From an uncultured Prevotella sp. (lineage in GTDB: Bacteria; Bacteroidota; Bacteroidia; Bacteroidales; Bacteroidaceae): a stretch of DNA of 64,000 bases. The notes under the pieces were generated by a model, which saw only the letters and a list, made by a program, of their open reading frames with translations, did no database searches and was not told the DNA's origin. Below are positions 11,765 to 23,244 of the stretch, piece by piece. The position numbers and the translations under genes were made by a program. Positions within the stretch are counted from its first letter, which is position 1; each line of letters begins with the position of its first letter. Where the stretch lies: positions 1-64,000 of the forward strand of contig CAMVSV010000009.1 of NCBI GenBank assembly GCA_947170265.1. Direction: 5' to 3'.

Positions 11765-11980
11765 TCAGTCGTCCCAGATGTTGAAGTGGGGCAGTGACGC
11801 TTGTTCAAGGTCATCCTCCCAATCTTCTTCGTCATCGTCGGGGGCTGTGGTGTGTTGCTTTGCGGCTATGGGCAGCGTGCCGTCGTCGTCGCTGCCTTGT
11901 TGCGGACTTGCAGTGTAGAGCAAGCCCTCTATTCTTGGCGACACTGTTTCTGTTTCCGGTTTTCTATATGATTTCTTCAT
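11765..11980 (-). CDS. Acidic small protein, Y-x-x-P start and IWDD end
   Basis: Function unknown. The 71-residue product begins MKKSYRKP, is rich in Asp/Glu in its second half (DDDEEDWEDDLE) and ends NIWDD. There is no signal peptide, membrane segment or Cys. It starts 25 bp after the stop of the BspA-like gene, so it is the second gene of a two-gene transcript. Three other small genes in this window (56025, 59026, 63650) share the layout: a Tyr-x-x-Pro near the N-terminus, an acidic middle and a Trp-acidic end. Candidates are a secretion accessory, an immunity-like partner or a secreted peptide; nothing here decides between them. Confidence 0.72.
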   Translation of the reverse strand: MKKSYRKPETETVSPRIEGLLYTASPQQGSDDDGTLPIAAKQHTTAPDDDEEDWEDDLEQASLPHFNIWDD

Positions 11981-12005
11981 TGTCTTTCTTTTTTGTTATC
12001 CTTGG

Positions 12006-15000
12006 TTATTCCACTACCACTTTCTTTCCATCATGTATGTATATGCCTTTCGAGGGGTTGTTTGTCTTAACACCTTGCAGCGTGTACCATTCTCCCTGCT
12101 TGCCGGCATCGTTGTTTATGCCGAATATGGCATTTGTTATCTCTTCTGATTCTTCAAACGGTATGAGTGGTTTCTTTCCGCTTTCGTCGTTGCCCATGAG
12201 CGGCTCTTCGAAGGTTATTGCAATCTTTGAGTTCTGAATATCTTCTGTTGGCAGCTGCATGTAGGCTTTGTGAGTGGGGAATGTGCGTGCCACCGTCATC
12301 TTGTGGAGCTTGCTGTCAGTAGACATCAGGAAGTTGGTAAATGAGTCTTCTGTAGGCTGCACTATTGCAGGTCTCACCGTCACTCCCTTCATGATATTCG
12401 CCCTGGAATATTCAGCCAGGTTGTCGTCGTGTATCTGGTAGTAGTCGTTTTCGTGCCCCTCAACATCTCCTGTTGCCCGTATGAGCACCGCTGTGTTGGC
12501 AGGAATGAACGTGCCGTCGCCCTGAGCATCGCCGAGGTTTATGCTTTCCATGTGGACATATAGTACCTCGTCACCATTCTTGTCAATGTCTCTTCCATAT
12601 TTTCCTGCTGTGAAGGCAATCATCTGTGGCATGCCTTCGTTGTCGGTGCTTGTGAGTTCCGAGAAGTCGGTGTCGAACTCTCGGCAGAACGTGCCATATT
12701 TAGATGTCATGGGGAATGGTATCTTATAGTCCATCTGCTCAGCATATCTCGGCATTGCCGTCTTATAGCCTTCCAGCTTTGACTTCTTCACATATATGTT
12801 CGTTGTTCCGGCTATCTCAGAGTAGTCGCTACCAGTGGCGTCAAGCTCAAAACGGGTCGTTGAAAGCATCTCTGTGCTTGGTGTGCTTCCTATGAAGAAC
12901 ACCCTCTCCACCGTGCTCGTGTTATTGGTGATGTCGGTGAGAAATGCCTTGGCACCAATATATTCAACATTGTCGAACAATACAACCTCTTTCACATTGC
13001 TGCTTGTGTTTCTGAATGCATAGTCGCCTACGAGTGCCACCTCATAGGTTCTTCCGTCATGGTTCACGTTGCGGGGAATGATGTATGTCTCGTCTGTCGT
13101 AGAAGTGCTTAGCAGGTCCACGGCATTGTCAGACACTGCGATATATTCCTCGCTGCCATTGGTAAACGACGTGGCTATTGACTTGAACTTCTGATAGAAA
13201 GGCTCTGCCTGGTAGTCGCCCAGCTGGCTTTCATGCACATATATGTTTATGTCTCCGCGTTTGTCCTCCGCCGTTGTCACTCCATCGTCAAAGGCAGCCT
13301 CGTTCAGTGCCGTGGCTATATTGTCCGGGCTAATCATGTCGTGACACAGAAACGTTATAGTGTTAAGGTTTGTGCATAGTCCGAAGGCGCGCTTGCCAAT
13401 AGTAGTCACGAGGTTGGGTATTGTCACGTTCTTCAGGTTTTCGCAGCTATAGAAGGCATAGTCGCCAATGGTGGTTATTGACGGTGGCAGGAGGGTGAAC
13501 CTGTCGTTGGCTTTTCCGGGAGGGAAGAGCATGAGCGTGCGTTTGTTTTTTGACAGCAGCACTCCGTCAACACTCGAATACTTGCCATTCTCTTTATCCA
13601 CGTTGATGTTCTTCAGCTTGCTGCAGAACTTGAAAGCCTGCGGGTGTATGTTGGTTACGTTCTTGCCCACGTTTATTGACTCCAGCACATCACATTCGCG
13701 GAATGCCTCCATTTCTATCGAGGTGACACTCTCTGGAATGGTCAGGCTCACAAGACCGCTGTTTGAAAATGCCTTCGAGCCAATGGTGGTTATCACTGCA
13801 TCGTCGGCAAAGGTTATGCTTGAAAGCGATTTGCATTTATAGAAAGCACTGCTACCAATGGTTGTCACCGTTGCCGGGAAATTGAATTCTTCCAGCTTTG
13901 CGCACCCGCTGAATGCTTCACTGCCTATTGTCGTGAGCGGACAGTCGCCCTCAAAGGTAAAATGCTCAATGCCTGTGCCTATGAACGCGGCACCGCCTAT
14001 TGATTTGAGGGCAGACCCTTCGGGCACCACCACCTCCTTTATGCCTGATGCCTGGAACGACTGGTTGCGTATGTAGGCCACCGACTTCGGCAGTGTCAGC
14101 TCCTGTATGTGGGAGAAATAAAACACCTGCATCTTTATCTCCGTAAGCTCTGACGGCTCTTCAAAGGTTACGTTTTCAAGGTTCTGGCACCACTGGAATG
14201 CCCCTTCACCAATGTCGCTGATGGCTTTAGGTATTTCAATCTCTTTTATCTTTGCGCTGGCAAACGCCTTTCCCGCGATTGCCGTGGCTCCTTCGGCTAT
14301 TACATAGGTGGCATCATTGCGTCCCATGGGGTATATAATGAGTGTCTTGCCGTCAGCCGAGTAAAGCACACCGTCAATGTCCTTATAGGTCTCGTTACCC
14401 TCGGCAACATAGTAGTTTGTCAGTTGTGAACAGGCAGCAATGGCTCCCTCCGGAATGTTCGACATGTTGCTCGGTATGGTTATCGATGTGAGGTTCGCAC
14501 AGGTGTTGAAGGCTGCGTCCTTAAGTGTTTCAACCCCGTTGAGGTCCACTGTAGAGAAACGGGCGCTGGAGAATGCGTTTGACTCCACCGTCTTTATGCC
14601 GTCGGGCACCGAGTAGCTTGTAGCCGTCTTGCCGGGAGGATAGGATAGAAGAGTGGTCATCTCCTTGTCAAACACCACTCCGTCAACGTCACAATAGCTG
14701 GGGTTATCGTCGTCAACAAAAACATTCTCCAGATTGGTGCACGTTGAAACAGCATTGTAAGTCAATACCGTCTTTGGCACATAGAGCGTCTTCAGTGCCG
14801 AAATGCTGTTGAACGCCATTCCTCTTACCACCTCAACGCCTTCCGGAATGCGGAACACATTCTCTTCATCAAGGGGGCGGGAACGCGGATAGGCTACGAG
14901 CTCTTTCCCGTCCTTGCTATACAATACGTTGTCTACAGACTTGAAGTAGGGGTTGCTCTCATCAACGGTTATTTCAGCCAACTTTGACATTCCGTAGGTC

Positions 15001-15380
15001 AGTCCCAGTGACGAAATCTCCTTCACCGATGCCGGAATATGTATTCTGGTAATCGACGAACCGAAGAAAGCTCCTCTGTTGATGGTCTTGAGCGTGGATG
15101 GCAGGTTTACAGCTGTCACGCCGCTCCAAGCCTGCGGACTCTCGTCAAAGCCCACTCCAGTCACGGTGAACGTCACATCCTGACCGTCGAACACCGTTTC
15201 CGGTATGGTAATCTCTCCTGTCAATGTAGTGTTGATGGCTGTAACGTTATATCCACCTGTAACGTTATAGGTAATACCACCAATGGTAATCTTGTCGTTG
15301 ACACTATATGCCCCTGCTTGCTGTGTCAAGCCTACAAGCATACATGCCAACATTAACATAATGTTTGCAAAACGTTTCAT
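12006..15380 (-). CDS. BspA-like leucine-rich-repeat secreted protein
   Basis: This is a large surface or secreted protein of the BspA/LRR_5 type, a group often linked to adhesion. The 1124-residue product has a signal peptide (cleavage near AGA, residue 24). About 600-700 residues of repeats follow, with units such as LTIPESVTSIEMEAFREC and KSITTIGDYAFYSC-like blocks interrupted by SVDGVLYSKDGK-type inserts. A beta-domain (KYGTFCREF) comes near residue 930. It ends with the tail YTLQGVKTNNPSKGIYIHDG plus KKVVVE. That tail recurs on other secreted proteins here and resembles the end of a type IX secretion C-terminal domain. The acidic small gene follows 25 bp later. Confidence 0.85.
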   Translation of the reverse strand: MKRFANIMLMLACMLVGLTQQAGAYSVNDKITIGGITYNVTGGYNVTAINTTLTGEITIPETVFDGQDVTFTVTGVGFDESPQAWSGVTAVNLPSTLKTINRGAFFGSSITRIHIPASVKEISSLGLTYGMSKLAEITVDESNPYFKSVDNVLYSKDGKELVAYPRSRPLDEENVFRIPEGVEVVRGMAFNSISALKTLYVPKTVLTYNAVSTCTNLENVFVDDDNPSYCDVDGVVFDKEMTTLLSYPPGKTATSYSVPDGIKTVESNAFSSARFSTVDLNGVETLKDAAFNTCANLTSITIPSNMSNIPEGAIAACSQLTNYYVAEGNETYKDIDGVLYSADGKTLIIYPMGRNDATYVIAEGATAIAGKAFASAKIKEIEIPKAISDIGEGAFQWCQNLENVTFEEPSELTEIKMQVFYFSHIQELTLPKSVAYIRNQSFQASGIKEVVVPEGSALKSIGGAAFIGTGIEHFTFEGDCPLTTIGSEAFSGCAKLEEFNFPATVTTIGSSAFYKCKSLSSITFADDAVITTIGSKAFSNSGLVSLTIPESVTSIEMEAFRECDVLESINVGKNVTNIHPQAFKFCSKLKNINVDKENGKYSSVDGVLLSKNKRTLMLFPPGKANDRFTLLPPSITTIGDYAFYSCENLKNVTIPNLVTTIGKRAFGLCTNLNTITFLCHDMISPDNIATALNEAAFDDGVTTAEDKRGDINIYVHESQLGDYQAEPFYQKFKSIATSFTNGSEEYIAVSDNAVDLLSTSTTDETYIIPRNVNHDGRTYEVALVGDYAFRNTSSNVKEVVLFDNVEYIGAKAFLTDITNNTSTVERVFFIGSTPSTEMLSTTRFELDATGSDYSEIAGTTNIYVKKSKLEGYKTAMPRYAEQMDYKIPFPMTSKYGTFCREFDTDFSELTSTDNEGMPQMIAFTAGKYGRDIDKNGDEVLYVHMESINLGDAQGDGTFIPANTAVLIRATGDVEGHENDYYQIHDDNLAEYSRANIMKGVTVRPAIVQPTEDSFTNFLMSTDSKLHKMTVARTFPTHKAYMQLPTEDIQNSKIAITFEEPLMGNDESGKKPLIPFEESEEITNAIFGINNDAGKQGEWYTLQGVKTNNPSKGIYIHDGKKVVVE

Positions 15381-15507
15381 CCTTAGGTCTCCTTCTCTGC
15401 ATCCTACTCTTTTATGGATGCTCTGTAAATACTTAAAATGTTAGTTGGTTACGTTGTATAATTATTTATTCATGCGCTTAATAATGAGATACTTGCTATC
15501 CAGTGCG

Positions 15508-15538
15508 CAAAGGTAATAAATAATGAATAAACAAGCAA
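15508..15538 (-). promoter_or_regulatory. Candidate promoter of the BspA-like gene
   Basis: On the minus strand TACCTTTG (plus 15508-15515) matches the Bacteroidetes -7 box TAnnTTTG. TTG triplets upstream (plus 15532-15534 and 15536-15538) lie at gaps of 16 and 20 nt, near the usual -33 distance. The box is about 130 bp before the start codon, which implies a long leader. Confidence 0.55.
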
Positions 15539-15627
15539 CTGTAATGATTTTTTTTTTGTCTCAATGGTTGTTTCCCATAGTTATTGTTTCACTTCAATTC
15601 TGGGCGCTTGTGTGTGTTATTCTCATA

Positions 15628-15673
15628 CCCAGGGCGCTGCCCCGGGCTAACTGCTCACTGCCCCTTTCGGGGC
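15628..15673. repeat. Two GC-rich hairpins, REP-like
   Basis: CCCAGGGC-GCT-GCCCCGGG (15628-15646, one mismatch) is followed by GCCCC-TTTC-GGGGC (15660-15673). They are far richer in GC than their surroundings and lie next to other interspersed repeats. A REP-type extragenic element is the simplest reading. Confidence 0.5.
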
Positions 15674-15700
15674 GTACCAATCAGATGTCGTTATTTTACC

Positions 15701-15752
15701 GCATCACAGATGCTCATATTCGATGGTGTCGGATTGCAAATCCGACACAACT
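15701..15752. repeat. Interspersed palindromic repeat, copy 1
   Basis: The unit starts GCATCACAGATGCTCATATT and ends with the palindrome GTCGGATTGCAAATCCGACA. It matches copy 3 at all but one position over 51 bp. The palindrome alone could form a 9- to 10-bp hairpin. Confidence 0.75.
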
Positions 15753-15782
15753 GAAACGCTGTCCTTATGGGCAGGAGTGAGT

Positions 15783-15908
15783 TGAGCAGGAGAATTGAGA
15801 AGGAGAGTGAGCAGGAGAGTTGAGAAGGAGGGTGAGCAGGAGAGTTGAGAAGGAGAGTGAGAAGGAGGGTTGAACAGGATTGTTGAGCAGGATTTGCAAT
15901 CCTGCTCA
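15783..15908. repeat. Purine-rich minisatellite ending in a palindrome
   Basis: About nine tandem units of 12-13 nt follow the pattern TGAG(C/A)AGGAG(A/G)GT, alternating C- and A-type units so that the true period is near 25 nt. The plus strand is almost all purine apart from the T of each unit. The last unit merges into a perfect 11-bp hairpin TGAGCAGGATT-TGC-AATCCTGCTCA (15884-15908), linking the array to the neighbouring GGATTTGCAATCC-type palindromes. Confidence 0.75.
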
Positions 15909-15959
15909 TCTGAATATTAGGATTTGTAATCCGACAACACAGTCATTACCTTTTTTTCC

Positions 15960-16043
15960 GCATCACAGATGCTCATACTCAATGGTGTCGGATTGCTCAT
16001 CGACCTATGGTCGCTTGCCGGAAGCAAGAAATCCGACACAACT
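15960..16043. repeat. Interspersed palindromic repeat, copy 2, interrupted
   Basis: Same head (GCATCACAGATGCTCATACT) and same arms (GTCGGATT ... AATCCGACAC) as copies 1 and 3. The centre of the palindrome is replaced by about 32 extra bases that contain their own palindrome GACCTATGGTC. It looks like an insertion into the loop. Confidence 0.7.
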
Positions 16044-16067
16044 GTAAAACAAAGTAAAGACTTTGCT

Positions 16068-16118
16068 GCATCACAGATGCTCATATTCAATGGTGTCGGA
16101 TTGCAAATCCGACACAAC
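16068..16118. repeat. Interspersed palindromic repeat, copy 3
   Basis: This differs from copy 1 at a single position (TTCAATGG versus TTCGATGG) before the palindrome GTCGGATTGCAAATCCGACA. It is 25 bp after copy 2, so the three copies are clustered within about 420 bp. Confidence 0.75.
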
Positions 16119-16340
16119 AAAAGCTTTATTTATGCCCTTACATTAACGATAATTTTTGCTATTTCTGCCCTTTGGTTTCACCGACTTTCCTCACGCTCGG
16201 CAATTCAAACAAGTTTGATTGCTCTCGCTTAATCGGAAAGTTCTGCGGGACAAGAAAAACGTCCTTTCTGCGCAAAATTTCAATTCCGTGAAACAGTTAA
16301 CAAATGTGAACGGAAAATATTCTCCGCACAGTGAGAAAAC

Positions 16341-16421
16341 GAAAGTGCCACTTTCGCATTGTGAAAGAGGCTCTTTTACCTTCCAAAAGAGGCTCTTTTG
16401 CACGCCAAAAGTGGCTCTTTT
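16341..16421. repeat. 22-bp-period palindrome array A (4 units)
   Basis: Four 15-bp near-palindromes start at 16341, 16363, 16385 and 16407, exactly 22 bp apart: GAAAGTGCCACTTTC, GAAAGAGGCTCTTTT, AAAAGAGGCTCTTTT, AAAAGTGGCTCTTTT. The 7-bp spacers (GCATTGT, ACCTTCC, GCACGCC) are unrelated. The array lies about 170 bp upstream of the thi promoter. Arrays with the same unit and period occur at 29527 and 62132. Confidence 0.85.
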
Positions 16422-16592
16422 AAAATGCCCTTTTCAACCAATTGATTACCAATGAGTTACAAAGGGTAAAAAATAGCTTTTCCAAGAACTTTAAAAGTTA
16501 ACGTTTCTAAAATATTCTTGTGGATTTTTACATTTGTTTGCAAAATGTTTCACGGACTTTTTGCGATGTTCTCCTATGTGGGAACAACTTTT

Positions 16593-16624
16593 TTTGTCTG
16601 TTTTCCATAAAATAATTATCTTTG
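16593..16624 (+). promoter_or_regulatory. Promoter of the thiamine operon
   Basis: TTTG at 16593-16596 and TATCTTTG at 16617-16624 match the Bacteroidetes -33 and -7 boxes with a 20-bp gap. Transcription would start near 16630, just before the TPP aptamer. Confidence 0.8.
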
Positions 16625-16635
16625 CAGCCGAAAAC

Positions 16636-16720
16636 AAGATATTCGGGGTGCTGAGGCATTTGCCGAGGCTGAGAATATACCCATAGAACCTGATACGGAT
16701 AATGCCGTTGGAGGAATGTA
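16636..16720 (+). ncRNA. TPP riboswitch (THI element)
   Basis: The leader shows the conserved THI-box order: GGGGTGC, a GGCA-TTT-GCC hairpin, CTGAGA (16669-16674), ACCC, GAACCTGATACGGATAATGCC and a closing GGAGGAAT. Short P1 arms (ATTC with GAAT) enclose it. The 3' end contains GGAGG 8 nt before the thiS ATG, so binding of thiamine diphosphate probably hides the ribosome-binding site. No separate terminator hairpin is seen before thiS, which favours control of translation. Confidence 0.93.
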
Positions 16721-16722
16721 AT

Positions 16723-16920
16723 ATGACAGTAATAATCAACAACAAACGTCACGAGACGCAAGCCCGCACGTTGTCGGAGCTTGCCACCCTGTTGCAACTG
16801 CCCCATGAAGGAGTGGCAGTAGCCATTGATAATCAGTTGAAGCCGCGCAGCTCTTGGATCGACACGCCTATACAGGAGGGTGCGAGCATCACTATTGTCA
16901 AAGCAGCATGTGGGGGATAG
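16723..16920 (+). CDS. thiS: Sulfur carrier protein ThiS
   Basis: ThiS is the ubiquitin-like protein that carries sulfur as a C-terminal thiocarboxylate for thiazole synthesis. The 65-residue product ends in the required Gly-Gly (KAACGG). I start at ATG 16723, 8 nt after the GGAGG of the riboswitch, rather than the track's 16702, which lies inside the aptamer. It is activated by ThiF and used by ThiG, both in the same operon. Confidence 0.92.
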   Translation: MTVIINNKRHETQARTLSELATLLQLPHEGVAVAIDNQLKPRSSWIDTPIQEGASITIVKAACGG

Positions 16921-16924
16921 CTTC

Positions 16925-17537
16925 GTGGTACAGTTTATTTCCCATTACACCGAGCGTTACAGCTACCTGTCGTCTATAAGGATGGCGCTTCAGGGAGGCT
17001 GCAAGTGGATACAGCTGCGCATGAAAGGCTACAGCGACGACGAGGTGCGTCCCATTGCCATTGATGCTCAGGGGCTATGCCGTAGCTATGGTGCTACGTT
17101 TGTCATTGACGACCGGGTGGAGTTGGTCATGGAGCTTGGTGCCGACGGCGTGCATCTCGGAAAGAACGACATGCCCGTGGCTGAAGCCCGACGCATTCTG
17201 GGTAGCGGGTATATAATAGGAGCTACCGCCAATACCTTTTCTGACGTGGTAGCCAGCCATGAGGCTTCAGCCGACTACATTGGCTGTGGTCCCTTCCGTT
17301 TCACCACAACCAAGGAGAAACTCTCTCCCGTGCTGGGTCTTGAAGGCTATCGCAGCATAGTGGGCAACATGCGTGAAGCAGGCATAGACCTTCCAATCGT
17401 GGCGATAGGCGGCATCACCCGTGACGACATACCTTCGCTTATGCATACGGGCGTAAGTGGGATAGCATTGAGTGGCACCATATTGCGTGCAGTCAACCCG
17501 ATAGAAGAAATGAAAAAAGTAATAGAATTAGTAAATC

Positions 17538-17545
<8 letters not shown>
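16925..17545 (+). CDS. thiE: Thiamine-phosphate synthase ThiE
   Basis: ThiE joins hydroxymethylpyrimidine diphosphate and thiazole phosphate to thiamine phosphate. The 206-residue product has the family blocks [38 protein letters not shown] and AIGGIT. The start is uncertain: GTG 16925, 4 bp after the thiS stop and preceded by GGGGGA, gives the usual N-terminus ([11 protein letters not shown]). The track's start at 16880 would overlap thiS by 41 bp. Its end overlaps thiG by 8 bp. Confidence 0.9.
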
Positions 17546-20727
<3,182 letters not shown>

Positions 20728-20742
20728 ACAAGAAAGAAAGCT

Positions 20743-21876
20743 ATGTTTTCAGACATACTTGACACTATAAGCTGGGAAGAGACCACGAAACGCATAGCGG
20801 AGATGACCGATGCCGACGTGCGCAGGGCTTTGGCAAAGCACCGTTGTGACGTCAGCGACTTCATGGCGTTGCTCTCGCCTGCGGCAGAACCCTATTTGGA
20901 GACCATGGCACGGCTCTCGCGCAAGTATACCGAGGAACGCTTCGGGCGCACCATGTCGATGTTCATACCTCTGTATATAACAAACTCATGTTCCAACTCA
21001 TGTGTGTATTGTGGCTTCCACAGGGAAAATCCCATGCCAAGGATAATACTTACGCCGGAACAGATTGAAAACGAATATAAAGCCATAAAAAGAATGGCTC
21101 CCTTTGAAAACATACTGCTCGTGACCGGGGAGAACATTGCCAAGGCAGGAGTGGCATATCTTGAAAAAGCAATAGAGATAGGCAAACGCTATTTCTCAAA
21201 CATCAAGATTGAAGTGATGCCACTCAAGGCGGAGGAATACATGAAGCTCAAGCAGAGTGGACTCAACGGCGTGGTGTGTTTTCAGGAGACATACAACAGG
21301 GAACACTACAAGACCTATCATCCTCGCGGCATGAAGAGCCGCTTTGAGTGGCGCTGCGATGGCTTCGACCGTATGGGACAGGCTGGCATGCACTCCATAG
21401 GCATGGGGGTGCTCATAGGTCTTGAGAAAGAGTGGCGCACTGACGTGACAATGATGGCTTACCATCTGAGGTATCTGCAGAAACACTACTGGCGAACGAA
21501 GTTCAGTGTGAACTTCCCGCGAATGCGTCCGGCACAGAACGAAGGCTTCCAACCAAACTGCTTAATGACAGACAGGGAGCTGGCGCAAGCCACCTTTGCC
21601 ATGCGCATCTTCGACCATGACGTGGACATTTCTTATTCCACGCGTGAACCGGCATATATACGCGACAATATGTGCACGCTGGGAGTGACAACGATGTCGG
21701 CTGGAAGCCGTGTCAACCCCGGTGGATACCACACCTATCCCATGGCTCTGGAACAGTTTACCGTTAGCGATGAGCGCACGCCTAATGAAATTGACAGCCG
21801 GTTGAAGCAGCTTGGGCGCGAACCCGTGTGGAAAGATTGGGACGCATCGTTTGACCTCATGCGGAAATGCCTATGA
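20743..21876 (+). CDS. thiH: 2-iminoacetate synthase ThiH (tyrosine lyase)
   Basis: ThiH is a radical-SAM enzyme that splits tyrosine to dehydroglycine for ThiG. The 377-residue protein has the CxxxCxxC cluster motif at Cys 83, 87 and 90 (CSNSCVYC). The length and C-terminal region (TTMSAGSRVNPGGY) fit ThiH rather than ThiO. It begins 15 bp after thiF and overlaps the next gene by 10 bp. Confidence 0.94.
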   Translation: MFSDILDTISWEETTKRIAEMTDADVRRALAKHRCDVSDFMALLSPAAEPYLETMARLSRKYTEERFGRTMSMFIPLYITNSCSNSCVYCGFHRENPMPRIILTPEQIENEYKAIKRMAPFENILLVTGENIAKAGVAYLEKAIEIGKRYFSNIKIEVMPLKAEEYMKLKQSGLNGVVCFQETYNREHYKTYHPRGMKSRFEWRCDGFDRMGQAGMHSIGMGVLIGLEKEWRTDVTMMAYHLRYLQKHYWRTKFSVNFPRMRPAQNEGFQPNCLMTDRELAQATFAMRIFDHDVDISYSTREPAYIRDNMCTLGVTTMSAGSRVNPGGYHTYPMALEQFTVSDERTPNEIDSRLKQLGREPVWKDWDASFDLMRKCL

Positions 21877-22409
21877 TATTGATAATTACCAAACCAGTAT
21901 TCTTTGCGGGCGAAGGCGAACGCATAGGGGATATGCTAATGGGCGATGAGGCTGACAAGATACATATACGCAAGCCCGGAGCCAGCATGAGTGAGATGGA
22001 ACGACTGTTGCAGAGCATACCCTCCGAGCTCTATCCCCGGCTTGTCATGCACGATTGCTTTCGGCTTGCAGTGAGCTATGGCGTGGGGGGCATTCACCTG
22101 AACAGGAGAAACACAGTGCTGCCATGCGGATGGGAAGGGCAGGTGAGCATATCGTGTCATTCATTGGAAGAACTGGAGGAGTGCAGGAAGAAATCTTACG
22201 ACTACATGAGCCTCAGTCCGATATTCGACAGCATAAGCAAGAAAGGATACCACTCAATGTTCACAAGGGAGCAGCTCATGGAAGCACGACGAAAGGGAAT
22301 AATAGACCACAGGGTGATGGCACTGGGAGGAGTGACCTTTGCCAGGGTGGAGGAAGTGATGGCAATGGGCTTCGGTGGAGCAATGATACTCGGTGACGCA
22401 TGGAGATAG
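21867..22409 (+). CDS. TenI-like ThiE paralogue (probable thiazole tautomerase)
   Basis: The 180-residue protein belongs to the ThiE/TenI fold but is shorter than the ThiE encoded earlier in the operon. Blocks KIHIRKPG, GGIHLNRRN, ISCHSLEEL, SLSPIFDSISKKGY and ALGGVT align with the family. The His in SCHSLEEL and the SKKGY loop resemble TenI, which in Bacillus subtilis converts the ThiG product to the aromatic thiazole. A second thiamine-phosphate synthase is the alternative. It overlaps both neighbours by 10 bp. Confidence 0.78.
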   Translation: MPMILIITKPVFFAGEGERIGDMLMGDEADKIHIRKPGASMSEMERLLQSIPSELYPRLVMHDCFRLAVSYGVGGIHLNRRNTVLPCGWEGQVSISCHSLEELEECRKKSYDYMSLSPIFDSISKKGYHSMFTREQLMEARRKGIIDHRVMALGGVTFARVEEVMAMGFGGAMILGDAWR

Positions 22410-23128
22410 TAATGACAATAGCCGGCAGCGACCCATCGGGTGGAGCGGGCATACAACAGGACTTGAAGACAATAACGGCGCATGGCTGCTATGGAACCAC
22501 AGTGATTACTGCTCTCACCTCGCAAAACACGCTGGGGGTGGTGTCGTCAGTGGCTGTGGATGCCGATGTGGTGGCTTCACAGCTGAAGACGGTGATGGGT
22601 GACCTCGTGCCCTCGGCAGTGAAGGTGGGGATGATACCCAACCGTAAGGTGGCAGAGATTGTTGTGGAAGCGCTGAAAGACTGCGATGCGCCCGTAGTCT
22701 ACGACCCTGTGATGATTTCCACCAGTGGATATGAGCTTATGGACAGCGAGGCAGTGGACTTTATAGCCGAACATCTGTTTCCACTCTGCACACTTGTAAC
22801 ACCAAACATTCCAGAAGCAGAAAGATTGAAGACCCATATGAAGAAAGCAACCACTGCCTTCCTCGTGAAGGGAGGACATGGTACAGGCTCGGTGTCGGTA
22901 GACAGACTGATGGCTCCCGACGGCACCGTATGGGAGTTCAGCACCGGGAAAATAGCAAGCAGTAACCTTCACGGCACGGGATGTACTCTGTCGTCGTCGA
23001 TAGCCTCATGGCTGGCAAAGGGTAGCAGCCTACATGAAGCAGTTGCAAAAGCAAAGGAATATGTTACCCTTGCCATACAGAGGTCGGTAAGCCATGGCAT
23101 AGGTCATGGCAACGGTCCATTGATATAA
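22400..23128 (+). CDS. thiD: Hydroxymethylpyrimidine (phosphate) kinase ThiD
   Basis: ThiD phosphorylates hydroxymethylpyrimidine twice to give the diphosphate used by ThiE. The 242-residue ribokinase-fold protein shows AGSDPSGGAGIQQDLKT at the N-terminus, the KVGMIP and VVYDPVMISTSGYEL blocks and the catalytic NLHGTGCTLSSSIA segment. It ends the eight-gene thiamine operon. No ThiL/ThiM is encoded here, so final phosphorylation must be elsewhere. Confidence 0.95.
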   Translation: MEIVMTIAGSDPSGGAGIQQDLKTITAHGCYGTTVITALTSQNTLGVVSSVAVDADVVASQLKTVMGDLVPSAVKVGMIPNRKVAEIVVEALKDCDAPVVYDPVMISTSGYELMDSEAVDFIAEHLFPLCTLVTPNIPEAERLKTHMKKATTAFLVKGGHGTGSVSVDRLMAPDGTVWEFSTGKIASSNLHGTGCTLSSSIASWLAKGSSLHEAVAKAKEYVTLAIQRSVSHGIGHGNGPLI

Positions 23129-23179
23129 TGTTTTGTCATGTTGTTAAGTGGAATATAAGGAAATAAGGGATTGATAAAT

Positions 23180-23210
23180 TTTGCAATGAAGAAAATATAG
23201 AATACTTTTG
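23180..23210 (+). promoter_or_regulatory. Promoter of the M23 peptidase gene
   Basis: TTTG at 23180-23183 and TACTTTTG at 23203-23210 match the Bacteroidetes -33/-7 consensus with a 19-bp gap, the best-formed promoter in the window. It shows that the peptidase gene is transcribed apart from the thi operon. Confidence 0.85.
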
Positions 23211-23244
23211 CAAAATGAATAAGCAGAGTGACTGAGCAAAGGAG

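Larger units (their letters stand above)
15381..16592. other. Repeat-rich gene-free stretch between bspA and the thiamine operon
   Basis: About 1.2 kb with no credible gene on either strand; the track's short ORFs here read through repeats. It contains, left to right: the bspA promoter, GC-rich hairpins (15628-15673), three copies of a 51-bp palindrome-bearing repeat, a purine-rich minisatellite (15783-15908), and a 22-bp-period palindrome array (16341-16421). Each is listed separately. Confidence 0.7.

Noticed and set aside
16341-16421. Possible CRISPR array
   Set aside because: The repeat is only 15 bp, spacers are 7 bp, the repeat varies between units, and no cas genes are in the window.
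15523-16455. Short ORFs in the repeat region (15523, 15691, 15917, 15969, 16191, 16219)
   Set aside because: They are built from the interspersed repeats, minisatellite and palindrome array and show no start signals or conserved features.
20743-21876. ThiH as a peptide-modifying radical-SAM enzyme for the acidic small proteins
   Set aside because: It lies inside a complete thiamine operon, far from the small genes, and has ThiH-type length and motifs.
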